A program made the translations under genes and the position numbers. A model generated the notes under the pieces. It worked only from the letters and a program-made list of their open reading frames with translations, made no database searches and was not told the DNA's origin. A stretch of 64,000 nt of DNA from Macrostomum hystrix (lineage: Eukaryota > Platyhelminthes > Macrostomidae): the NCBI GenBank assembly GCA_950097015.1, contig CATNEN010000038.1, positions 7,872,001-7,936,000 of the forward strand, in the 5' to 3' direction. Numbering within the stretch: position 1 is the stretch's first letter; each line of letters starts with the position of its first letter. This document shows positions 54,533 through 64,000 of this stretch, in pieces.

Positions 54533-55952
54533 GCTCCGATCGGAGGTGCAGCTGATGCAGAACTTGAATCGCTACTGCTTCTATTGTATCAACTCCCTTG
54601 CTCCAGCTGCTGGTATCCAAGGCGACCCCGTACTGTGTCGAACTAATCTGCTATGTTGTGTTGGGCTCTTAATAGACTGGTGAATTGAGTCGCTACTCCA
54701 GTATGACATACACACGCCACCAATTGTGTTGGCTGTGTGGAAGCACTAATTAGATTGTTCATGCAGTTAGAGTATTTTTTATAATGCTCAGAAAGTATGC
54801 TCAGGAAAACATTTTGTGTCTGTAATTCTGTACAGTTTCCTCGAGAGCTTTCGCTGCGGGTGCTGCAATGCTGCAAATTTTCAATGCATTGTGGCATACA
54901 AGAGTGCATATTATCGGATATTGGATTATCGAACGCTACCTGTCAATTTCTGTCACTATTAAACCCAGCTGAAAAAAATACATGCACGCAATGTGTAGGT
55001 CCCAGTGCTAGAGTGAACTGGTTCCGCATATGTTAGTGCACAAAATGTATGATATGGGCCATAACGTTTACTATTATAGGTATGCATCAGTATATAAGTT
55101 GTAATTTAAAATTTGCGGCGTCACAACCAGTAGTACAGTTATGTAGTTAAAACCTTTTTACATTGTTCTATTTTTTATATTCGTAGTTTTATCAAATGAA
55201 ATAGACTCATTATATTAGTGCAATTTTGACCGTGTTTATATTTTAAAGTTTGCTTTTAAATACAGTAACTTTTACGGAGTTCCTCAACGCTTTTACTTTT
55301 ACTTAAAAATATCACTGCAAAAGAGAGACTACTTATTAATTTAAGTACAAATTAATTAATAAATATTTAGTCCCTGATCGCTAAATCGCACACAGACATA
55401 TCGTTATTTATTTTTGTTGTTGTATTGTTTTTGTTTCACTATTGATATGAGTAACTGAAGCAATGCAGTTTAAAGAACAACCGTCGCGATGTAGTCAAGT
55501 TTTATTTCGTGCAAAAATAGACATTTCACAAGTTTTACTAAAAATTTGGAGCAAATTATTATGTCGCAATCGAGATCTAAGCGTTTTTATGTGCTGACGG
55601 AATAAAGTATTCTGACGGAGTTTTGCTACCTTTACCTTTCTATTCGTTACAACAAAAATGTTTTGTCTTTTACGCCCCAATCCTTAATAGTTTTGAAAAA
55701 ATGCATTGTATTAAAAATAAACTTTTCCGCATCATTTTCTTTACAAACTTTGTCGTTTCTGCTAGTGTGCAAGTTGCTATGGCCAGCAGATGTTTCAATC
55801 ATTCAATTTCTAATCTGCCGCTTATTAATAATTGAGATTTGAGAATACTTGTATAATAGCAGTAGTTTACTTTGATAAATGTTAGGTCCTGAGTTCTGAG
55901 AACTATATTTTTATATTGAATTTAAAATTTTAGAACTCTAGATTACTTTTCC
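54533..55952. other. Divergent upstream region between the ENaC gene (-) and RPGR (+)
   Basis: About 1.4 kb, moderately GC-rich at first and then strongly AT-rich. Promoters of both genes should lie here. No X-box or other defined motif was convincingly recognised by eye. Confidence 0.4.
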
Positions 55953-58900
55953 ATGGATTCAGGCGACATTAACTTTGATATCCCTGGTAAGAAAATGTGA
56001 TCTTAAACCATATTGACTTACCAATGCTTTTGGCTGTATCTAAACAAACTGTATTTGAGAACTACGAATATCCTTATTAACAAACTATCATACATTTTTA
56101 TTCATCTAAGAAATACAAGGGCCATCACCAGTGTACTTGACCTACAGAAACGAAACACTGAGTAACAAATTGGAAATGTATTATAAAGCGGCTCGCTATA
56201 CAACAAAATGTTGTGACAAACTCAAAGTGCGGTGCAGAATATAGCCAATAAAAACTTTTTTTTAATTAAAAAATAGCTTACAACCAGGTAAAATTTGTTG
56301 TATAGTGCCATAAATTCAAAACCGAAGAAAAAATCGCACTTTAAGGACACACAAAGACACAAGCTGGACCACAAGATAAAAGTCTAAATATATTCCTTAC
56401 TGTATATATCTTCATAACATATACTAACATGCGCTTTAAAGCTAATTAGTCAGCAAATAGCCAGTTTTTGTTGAAATCGGCTATGTTGAACATTTTTGTT
56501 AATAAATAAAGGAGAAATACCTTTTAAAATTGAAAGTCAAAATTTATAAGGCTCAAAACCTTTAAAATTATTTCTTGTAATTCTTCTTACTTCTTAAATA
56601 TTTGCCTTATTATATCCGAGAATCAGAATTAAAAATTTCGCTTTTATTCACATCTGACAGAAGGTTTAAAAAGCAGTCATGAGGTTTTAGCTTCGATTTT
56701 TAGTTTTATTTCTACCAGTGTAAATCCAATAGAAACAGTACAGTACATTGTTTGACATTTTAAAGGCTCTTATTTTGAAACCAAATGCAAAAAAGTTCAA
56801 CTTCTGTTAACTTCTGTTCCCACAGACTCAGGCGCAGTATTTGCATTCGGTAAAAACGTGCCCAACCGATTCTACGTGAAGAATGACAAAATTGTATCCA
56901 TGGACTGCGGCGAGGGTCACGCCGTGCTGGCCACCGCCTCTGGCCGAGTCTTCGGCTTCGGCCTGAACGACTACGGCCAGCTGGGGGTTGGCGGCAAGGC
57001 CACCCAGGCGAAGCCGGCCTGCGTCAAGCAGCTGAAGGATGACGGCGTGAAAGCTGTGAAAGTTGCCTGCGGTCCGACGCACACTCTGGTGCTGGCCGAC
57101 GATGGCGTTATCTACGGCTTTGGTAACAATTCGGACGGCCAGATCACTGGCGACGAGGCGGACTTTGCGCGACCCGTTGAAGTGGAGCAGCTGGACAGCG
57201 TGGAGGTGCGCGAGCTGGCGGCTGGCCGCGCATTCAGCCTGGCCGTGTCCAGGAAAGGTGAGGCCACCCGGCTAAGTGAGGGGTCGGAGGTTCGAATACA
57301 AAAAATAATACTGGCAAGAAGGGCTGTGGACTACGGCACAACACACACAGCTATGTACATCTGCCCTATGTACATCTGCCCTATGTACATCTGCCCTATG
57401 TACATCTGCCCTATGTACATCTGCCCTGAATTTCTCATCGTCAGGCAGTGTACACTCTCACTGTGGCTTGGAGGTTGGTCATCAAGGCTGTAAATTGCAC
57501 GACAAGCCCCCAAGCCTTCTCTCCGCGTCAGAAAAGGCGTTGCTTTGGACTCTGAGAAATATCGCCCTCTACTACAGGCGAGCTGCTTGCTTGGGGTGGC
57601 AACGCCGAGGGCTGCCTGGGCCAGGAGGACCCCGACCTGCCTGGCAGTCCGGACCCGATGCCCATCCACCTGCCTGGCCGCGTGGCCTCTGTATCGGCCG
57701 GCAGCTACCACTGCGCCTGTATTCTGACAGATGGCCGTCTGTTCGCCTGGGGCGAGACCGAGCGCGGCAAGCTGGGAATTCGCAACGCTGAGGACAGCGA
57801 GTTTCTGTACAGCCCGCAGCTGGTGCCTGTGCCGGGGTCTGAGCGAGTGCAGATGGTGAGCCCGCTTTCCAGTTATGTCACAATGAGTAATATTAATTAC
57901 CACAAACTGTTACACAATTGGTTTCGAACCCTCGACCTTCACGTCCTGAGTCCGACTCTCAAACCACTGGGCTACGTAGCCCCTAGGCTACATTGAACAA
58001 GAATACTATTTAAATGCTAGAGTCTTGCAAAGTGGTATGCACGAGCCATTATAGCTGAGGGCATCACCCACACACACCCACCGTGACCCCCCTCGTAACG
58101 ATCGGCGCTAATTGCTTATACATGCCCATACCTATCTGAGTAAGTAAACAATGTAAAGACTTCCAGGATTGGGCCAGTGCCTTGGCTCCATCGGGTGAAG
58201 ATTCTGAGTGCTTCGCCTTCCCAACCCTAACCCTAACCCTAACCCTAACCCTAACCCCCTAACCCTATCCCTAACCCTGAATCGGACTAAATCGAATTGG
58301 CCATCGCAGGTGTCCTGCGGCCTGCAGCACACCCTGGTGCTGACTGAGAGCGGCCGGGTGCTCGTCTGCGGCTCCGGAGAGGCTGGCCAGCTCGGCCTGG
58401 GCAGCGGCTGCACCTACGCGCCCACCTTGAAACCGATTCCGGGCCTGGAGAAGGTCAAAGTTGCCAGTGAGTTGGGCGGGTAAAAACATTCTGGAATCGA
58501 ACTTGGGACCCTCAGAGCTAGCCACACAGCCGCCCCGAATCACAATGATCCGCAGGCGTGGCTGCAGGCGAGCGGCACTCCATGTGCGTCTGCAGCCGCA
58601 CCGGCCAGCTGTACGCCTTCGGCGATCCGCAGCACGGCAAGCTGGGCTTCAAGCCCGCAGCTCCTGGCGGCAGCGGCGGCCGTTACTCATCATCTTCGGC
58701 CTCCTCCGGCGGCTGCCTGTTCGAGCCGACGCTCGTAACGACGCTGCGGCCGGTCAGCGCTCAGCAGGTGGTCTGCGGCACCCTCCTCACCGCGGTGCTG
58801 GCTGTTCCCGCCAAGGACGCCGGCAACGGTGTCGGCAGCAGTGGCCGGAACTCCTCGCTGGCCAGGCCTGGCTCTAGCAGCGACAACGAAGCCGACGACA

Positions 58901-60559
58901 AGCTGCCGGCTCTGCGCGGCCGCGCCTCCTCTTTGGGCCGCAGCGGCAGCTTCCAGGACCTAAACAATAACGGTGGCGCGTCGACTTCGCTGGCTGACAG
59001 GCGAAATCCGGGCGGCCGCGGCCGGCTGGCGCCGCTGTCGTTGAACGGCACGTCGGCGACTAGGGACATCGGTGGCAGGCAGCAGCCGCAGTCGCTAGAC
59101 AGGAGCGGCCGATTTTCACCGCTCGCTCTGCGCGGGTCATCCAGTCCGAGTAAGGCTTGCAGCTTTTTTATTTAAATTGCGCCTGTTCACTGTCAAATTA
59201 CTCTACTGTTAGTAGCGTGCAAATTGTAATTGCAAAAATTGTAATATTTGTGTTCGCGATGTTTTTAGCCAACTTTTTTACCTGTCAAATTACAGGATAT
59301 GGCTCCGACACCGATGCATTGAAGCCAACTAAGGTACGAGATATTTATTTATTTAACTGATAGGCTGCATATCTGTCTACCAATAGTAGGCTAAATTTCT
59401 AAAAGCGCCTAAAACTGATGAAAATTTCAACAGAAACTGGAGCCGATCGGCCGGCGGGACGCGGACGGACTCGGCGGCTCCAGTAGGAGATCAAGGAATT
59501 CAACTGCCACCAAGGTGAGGAAGCGAGGTGCTCTGCAATGAACTTCTGCATACAGCTGCTCAGCTTACCACTTTTCCAAACGGCCCTAACATATTCATTT
59601 TTTCGATAACGATTTCAGTTTGACAGCCTGCTTAACGGACCTTCTGACTCGTTTGACTCGCAAAGTGACAACGAGAAGGACAAGAAACTCAAGGGTTCCG
59701 CGCATCAGAGGGTAAGGCAGCACCTGACATGCCACTCACCTGACAAATCACTCACCTGACAAATCACTCACCTGACAAGTCACTCACCTGACATGCCGCT
59801 CACCTGACAAGTCACTCACCTGACATGCCGCTCACCTGAAATGCCACTCACCTGACATGCCACATACCTGACATGCCACTCACCTGACATGCCAACCACC
59901 TGACAAGTCACTCACCCCTGACAAGTCACTCACCCCTGACAAATCACTCACCTGACAAGTCACTCACATGACATGCCACTCACCTGACATGCCACTCACC
60001 TGACATGCCACTCACCTGACATGCCACTCACCTGACCAATCGGTCTCCCCACCCGCAGCGAGGCGGCAAGCTCTCTGGTCGGTCCGGCCTGGACCGAGAC
60101 GACTCGCCACCGCTGTCAGCTCGCGGTGGCCTCGGCAGCCGCGGCCGCCGTACACCCGGCCAGAAGCCGCCGCTGAAACCGCTGGGCGGCCGATCGGACG
60201 AGGACAGCGGGGATGACGATTTCGGGCGCAAGAGCGGCCGCGGCGGCGTCGGTCGCCGGGACGGCGGGAAACTCAAAGACGCCGCGGACAGCAAGCGGCG
60301 GCCGGCTCGAGGCCGTCTTCAGTCGACGAAATCCGAGGACGACGACGAAAATGACAGCGACGATGCGAGAAACTCTCTGTCTGGACGGCGACGACGGCTG
60401 TCGTCAAGCGGCGGCACCGGCGATGACGGGGAGCATCGTGACACCGACAAGGCCGCCAATGGCGACGGTGGCGTGGCGAAGGGCGTTGGCTGCGGGCGCG
60501 GACGTCGCCGAGGAAGCGGCGCCGAGGAGGGTAAATCCAGGTCCTGCCAGATTCTCTGA
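55953..60559 (+). CDS. RPGR: RPGR orthologue (RCC1-domain ciliary protein) with C-terminal CaaX box
   Basis: RPGR acts at the ciliary transition zone and binds ciliary partners through an RCC1 propeller. Exons 55953-55986, 56826-57257, 57578-57855, 58310-58466, 58556-59149, 59296-59333, 59434-59514, 59619-59711 and 60059-60559 total 2208 bases, or 735 residues. The first join creates IPDSGAVFAFGK, closely matching the start of vertebrate RPGR. RCC1 repeats span about residues 10-370, with blade signatures such as DYGQLGVG, CGPTHTLVL, SAGSYHCACI, AWGETERGKLG, SCGLQHTLVL, EAGQLGLG, AAGERHSMCV and GDPQHGKLGF. A disordered Gly/Arg/Ser/Asp-rich tail follows. The protein ends SCQIL: a CaaX box with C732 and terminal Leu, predicting geranylgeranylation, as in the constitutive vertebrate isoform (CTIL). 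Exons 6-8 are small (38-93 bp). Introns carry SINEs, telomeric repeats and a minisatellite. The 12-residue first exon is the least certain. Confidence 0.92.
55987..56825. other. First intron of RPGR, AT-rich
   Basis: 839 bp with very low GC and no tandem array, unusual among the larger introns here. Ends in TTCTGTTCCCACAG. Confidence 0.6.
57300..57540 (-). mobile_element. SINE-like element, family A, copy 4, in RPGR intron 2
   Basis: Reverse-complement copy of the family: minus-strand GCGGAGAGAAGGCTTGGGGG near 57530, then AGTGTACACTGCCTGACGAT near 57445, then GGGCAGATGTACAT. A short A/T tail lies near 57302-57312. The GGGCAGATGTACATA segment is present five times in tandem. Confidence 0.7.
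57350..57427. repeat. 15-bp tandem repeat inside SINE copy 4
   Basis: Five exact copies of TATGTACATCTGCCC. The unit corresponds to a single-copy piece of the SINE body found once in copies 1-3, so the array arose by local expansion of SINE sequence. Confidence 0.93.
57908..57988 (-). mobile_element. tRNA-like (SINE head) sequence in RPGR intron 3
   Basis: The minus strand reads TAGCCCAGTGG (A-box-like), then GAGGGTTCGAAACC (B-box-like), at tRNA spacing. It resembles the family B head at 8533-8601. A cloverleaf is imperfect, so it is called a SINE head or tRNA relic rather than a functional tRNA. Confidence 0.5.
58223..58279. repeat. Interstitial telomere-type repeat (CCCTAA)n
   Basis: About nine units of AACCCT, with a CCCCCT and a CCCTAT interruption, in RPGR intron 3 about 30 bp before the next exon. 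Equals TTAGGG on the other strand, the ancestral metazoan telomere unit. Confidence 0.93.
59715..60045. repeat. 15-16-bp repeat in RPGR intron 8
   Basis: About 20 units of CTCACCTGACATGCCA or CTCACCTGACAAGTCA. The two subtypes are intermixed. CACCTGAC is CAGGTG on the minus strand. Confidence 0.95.
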
Positions 60560-60591
60560 CAGCTTTATATTTAACCGGCTAAGCTGCCGAC

Positions 60592-60670
60592 TGCGCGGTT
60601 GTCTGTGGCTCAGCGGTTCAGAGTGATCCGGTCGGCTGGCTGGGCCGTGGTTCGAGTCCCAGTCACGCGT
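60592..60670 (+). mobile_element. tRNA-like sequence just downstream of RPGR
   Basis: TGGCTCAGCGG (A-box) and GGTTCGAGTCCCAG (B-box) lie at suitable spacing, with short complementary CGCG ends. The T- and acceptor-stem pairing is incomplete, so it is more likely a SINE head or tRNA pseudogene than a functional tRNA. It lies within about 35-110 bp of the RPGR stop and could be in its 3' UTR. Confidence 0.5.
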
Positions 60671-61505
60671 AGCAAGTTTTTTCAGGACAAAAATTTTAGC
60701 ACTTTTCAGTCACGTACCTAATCAATTGTGCCTACTTATAGTAGTAGAACTTGTGTTCGTTCCGCGCAAAGCACTCGAGAGCTTTGAGAGTCAGCTACTA
60801 ATGCTTTGGATTCCGTTCTACTTGCCAGCGACGCCATACTTTCTAGGCAAACTGGATGCAATATATTTCTACAGTTTTCTATGCATATTCTCTCTACTTT
60901 CTAGTAGTAGTAGTCTATTTAGCGAATTGCAGCCGCTGTGTACACGCTTAACGCTTAGTTTTGCTCGATATACATTTTACACTGATGATGAAGTTGCAAT
61001 TGTCGTTATTTTTGTCACCTGTCAGTTTTTTACCCAAGCCAACTACCTTCAGAGCAATGAGCTGGTTTCACAATTCTTTTAAAAAAAGACTATATTCGAT
61101 TTTTGCATACCTTCTCAGCAAAATGCTACTTCCTTTGATTTCTAAACTGCCTTTCGTGAGCCACTGCTGCAATTGAAGCCTACTTCTAGTAGTAGCTAGT
61201 GCAGCCCACGATATATTTATGACCAGACCATTGTGCAATACTGTGTAATTTCCTTGTCTAGTCTACTTGCATATTTTATCTAAATTATTTTTCTACAAAA
61301 ATGCCTGAAAATCGCCTTCTCGAAGTGGGATATCTGAACGGTGTTTAAAGTAGAAACAGCCTTAATTCAATATAACTGTGTTGTCCTTTGATTTGAGGTT
61401 TTACTTCCGGACAAGCGCTACAACTCAGTGGCCGTTTTCTCCTGCAAAATCGGACCCGTTCCTGTCTCTGATTGTTTGTCAGTTGATCGACAGGGGAGGG
61501 AAGGG
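60671..61505. other. RPGR 3' flank, no gene recognised
   Basis: AT-rich with short TAGTAG runs near 60905. Small frames (for example 60726-61082) lack recognisable motifs and sit in AT-rich, stop-bounded sequence. Confidence 0.45.
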
Positions 61506-61509
61506 TAAT

Positions 61510-62945
61510 GGACTACGGGGAAGAGGAACTGACTGGGAGGGGTAGAGGAACTGACTGAGAGGGGTAGAGGAACTGACTGAGAGGGGTAGAGGAACTGACT
61601 GGGAGGGGTAGAGGAATTGACTGGGAGGGGTAGAGGAATTGACTGGGAGGGGTAAAGGAACTGACTGAGAGGGGTAGAGGAATTGACTGGGAGGGGTAGA
61701 GGAACTGACTGGGAAGGGTAGAGGAACTGACTGGGAGGGGTAGAGGAATTGACTGGGAGGGGTAGAGGAACTGACTGGGAGGGGTAGAGGAACTGACTGA
61801 GAGGGGTAGAGGAATTGACTGGGAGGGGTAGAGGAACTGACTGGGAGGGGTAGAGGAACTGACTGGGAGGGGTAGAGGAAATGACTGGGAGGGGTAGAGG
61901 AATTGACTGGGAGGGGTAGAGGAACTGACTTGGAGGGGTAGAGGAACTGACTGAGAGGGGTAGAGGAACTGACTGGGAGGGGTAGAGGAACTGACTGGGA
62001 GGGGTAGAGGAATTGACTGGGAGGGGTAGAGGAACTGACTGGGAGGGGTAGAGGAACTGACTGGGAGGGGTAGAGGAACTGACTGGGAGGGGTAGAGGAA
62101 TTGACTGGGAGGGGTAGAGGAACTGACTGGGAGGGGTAGAGGAACTGACTTGGAGGGGTAGAGGAACTGACTGAGAGGGGTAGAGGAACTGACTGGGAGG
62201 GGTAGAGGAACTGACTGGGAGGGGTAGAGGAATTGACTGGGAGGGGTAGAGGAACTGACTGGGAGGGGTAGAGGAACTGACTGGGAGGGAGGAGAGGAAT
62301 TAACTAGGAGGGGTAGAGGAATTGACTGGGAGGGGTAGAGGAATTGACTGGGAGGGGTAGAGGAACTGACTGGGAGGGGTAGAGGAACTGACTGGGAGGG
62401 AGGAGAGGAATTAACTAGGAGGGGTAGAGGAATTGACTGGGAGGGGTAGAGGAACTGACTGGGAGGGGTAGAGGAACTGACTGAGAGGGGTAGAGGAATT
62501 GACTGGGAGGGGTAGAGGAACTGACTGGGAGGGGTAGAGGAACTGACTGGGAGGGAGGAGAGGAATTAACTAGGAGGGGTAGAGGAATTGACTGGGAGGG
62601 GTAGAGGAATTGACTGGGAGGGAGGAGAAATTAACTGGGAGGGAGGAGAGGAATCGACAGGGAGGGAGGAGAGGAATTAACTGGGAGGGAGGAGAGGAGT
62701 TGACTGGGAGGGAGGAGAGGAACTGACTGGGAGGGAGGAGAAATTAACTGGGAGGGAGGAGAGGAATCGACAGGGAGGGAGGAGAGGAATTAACTCGGAG
62801 GGAGGAGAGGAGTTGACTGGGAGGGATGAGAGGAACTGACTGGGAGGGAGGAGAAATTAACTGGGAGGGAGGAGAGGAATCGACAGGGAGGGAGGAGAGG
62901 AATTAACTGGGAGGAAGGAGAGGAATTGACTGGGAGTGGGAGATG
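61510..62945. repeat. 22-bp G-rich minisatellite, about 1.4 kb
   Basis: About 65 copies of GACTGGGAGGGGTAGAGGAA(CT). From about 62285 a second subtype appears, where the unit reads GGGAGGGAGGAGAGGAATTA, at first mixed with the first type and then alone. Strongly purine-skewed on the plus strand. Confidence 0.97.
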
Positions 62946-63540
62946 ACTAACGTTCTCAAATCTGTCTCATTATTTCGCGGGACATCATATCATGAGACCG
63001 TGGTGGTATATGATTCAAACAAAAAACAAAAAACAAAAAATTAAATGGATTTTTCAACTTCAGTAACGATCCGTTTGATTTTCTCATCGTTTCTTACATG
63101 TACTAAAACACCTGAGCTGTTTAGCAACCAAACAGTCGCTTAGTTGCCTTAGTAAACCAGAAAGCTTTGGTGCTCAGTGAAGCTTGAGCAAATTAGCCAT
63201 GCCGAGCTGAGCTTGAGCACAATAAAAAAAGCGGAGGGCGAGGGGGAGATGGACAGCCGCGGAGCTTTGGGTTGGCGTCTCACCCGGTGGATCGCTGTGT
63301 TGCCATGGAAACTGTAAACAAATACAAAAGAGGGGAGAAGCAGAGAGAGAGGCAGCTTGGCTTCACAAATATTGATCTGTTCTTGCATGGCTGCCCGACT
63401 GTCAGCTGCACAGCTCAGCTCAGTCTGTGAGCACGGAGCTGACTTTCCCTGGCAATCACCAGTTAGTTTGCCACCCTCTATTGGTGCTCTCACTCACCTT
63501 TAGCCAACTCTGCCTAACTGCTGCCTGACTGCCTCTGCAG
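62946..63540. other. Spacer, nothing firm
   Basis: Contains an AAAAAC run (63020-63040) and GA-rich patches near 63335. A 114-codon minus-strand frame (63149-63493) has no recognisable features and is not called. Confidence 0.4.
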
Positions 63541-63775
63541 TCATGCACACCTGTGTCAACTATAATGTACACCTGTGTCAACTACCTGTGTCTACTATCA
63601 TGTACATCCGGTGTCTACTATCATGTACATCCGGTGTCTACTATCATGTTCACCTGTGTCTACTATCATGTACACCTGTGTCTACAATCATGTTCACCTG
63701 TGTCTACTATCATGTACACCTGTGTCTACAATCATGTTCACCTGTGTCGACTTTTCTTGTCTTGTACAGAGTGTG
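63540..63775. repeat. 22-bp minisatellite of TATCATGTACACCTGTGTCT type
   Basis: About 10 units with CACCTGTGTC and CATCCGGTGTC variants. Contains CACCTG, the complement of the CAGGTG core. Confidence 0.9.
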
Positions 63776-63840
63776 TCTACTTTCTTGTACACCCTTTACC
63801 TGATATTACAATCAAGCAGACGTTTCAAATGCCGTTTTAA

Positions 63841-64000
63841 ATGAGCACCAAATGTTCTCACATCGAAGCCAAGCCATTGCCAACGGGATGCTGTGTGGCG
63901 GGAGCTGGCAATCTTCGGCCCCTAGCAACCGATAGAGTACGAATCCTCGGAGCTTTGAAAAAGGAAATTTTTGGGGATTCGAGAACCTGTACTTCCCTGT
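63841..64000 (+). CDS. Possible start of a gene running off the right edge
   Basis: An ATG at 63841, preceded by an in-frame stop three bases earlier, opens a frame of 53 codons to the window end (MSTKCSHIEAKPLP...). Composition is more balanced than in the AT-rich spacers, but no domain is recognisable and it may be chance. Confidence 0.22.
   Translation, partial: MSTKCSHIEAKPLPTGCCVAGAGNLRPLATDRVRILGALKKEIFGDSRTCTSL

Noticed and set aside
53045-54683. Several plus-strand frames opposite the ENaC gene
   Set aside because: Shadows of a convincing 570-codon channel gene on the minus strand.
60592-60670. Functional tRNA gene
   Set aside because: A- and B-boxes are good but stem pairing is incomplete, so it is recorded only as a tRNA-like element.

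Overview
This is eukaryotic, metazoan DNA. The genes are spliced with GT/AG introns and GC-rich exons sit in AT-rich spacer. There are tRNA-derived SINE-like elements, an hAT-type MITE and a very heavy load of tandem repeats. The gene set (KMT2C/D-type methyltransferase, SPT5, LRRC58, RPGR, a DEG/ENaC channel, a class A GPCR, a LicD-domain protein and an EF-hand repeat protein) indicates a ciliated invertebrate. A free-living flatworm such as Macrostomum is my guess from gene style and repeat load; this is inference, not proof.

Layout. 1-10828 (+): 3' part of a KMT2C/D (trithorax-related) H3K4 methyltransferase in 11 exons, giving 1814 residues in the window and continuing off the left edge. 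10829-16150: AT-rich spacer with a foldback element and one minisatellite. 16151-22383 (+): complete SPT5 in six exons (1058 aa). 22384-24595: spacer with a 600-bp hAT MITE flanked by a perfect 8-bp target duplication. 24596-26115 (-): LicD-domain type II membrane protein, two exons. 27676-29587 (+): class A peptide-receptor-like GPCR, two exons. 29588-33042: spacer full of minisatellites. 33043-45652 (-): EF-hand repeat protein in at least 11 exons, with two polyglutamine tracts; its 5' end was not found. 45653-49917: minisatellite, then AT-rich spacer. 49918-51625 (+): LRRC58, two exons. 52820-54532 (-): single-exon DEG/ENaC channel. 55953-60559 (+): RPGR orthologue in nine exons, ending in a CaaX box. 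60560-64000: spacer, a tRNA-like element and a 1.4-kb G-rich minisatellite.

The genes do not form a pathway. KMT2C/D (enhancer H3K4 methylation) and SPT5 (Pol II elongation) are both chromatin or transcription factors. RPGR, and possibly the EF-hand protein, relate to cilia or flagella. The dominant feature is that nearly every intron over about 300 bp, and most spacers, carry a private minisatellite of 12-39 bp unit; by eye these make up about a third of the window. Many of the unrelated arrays share a CAGGTG core. Exon joins were deduced by hand from splice consensus and reading phase. Each complete gene model sums to a whole number of codons, but no transcript evidence was available.
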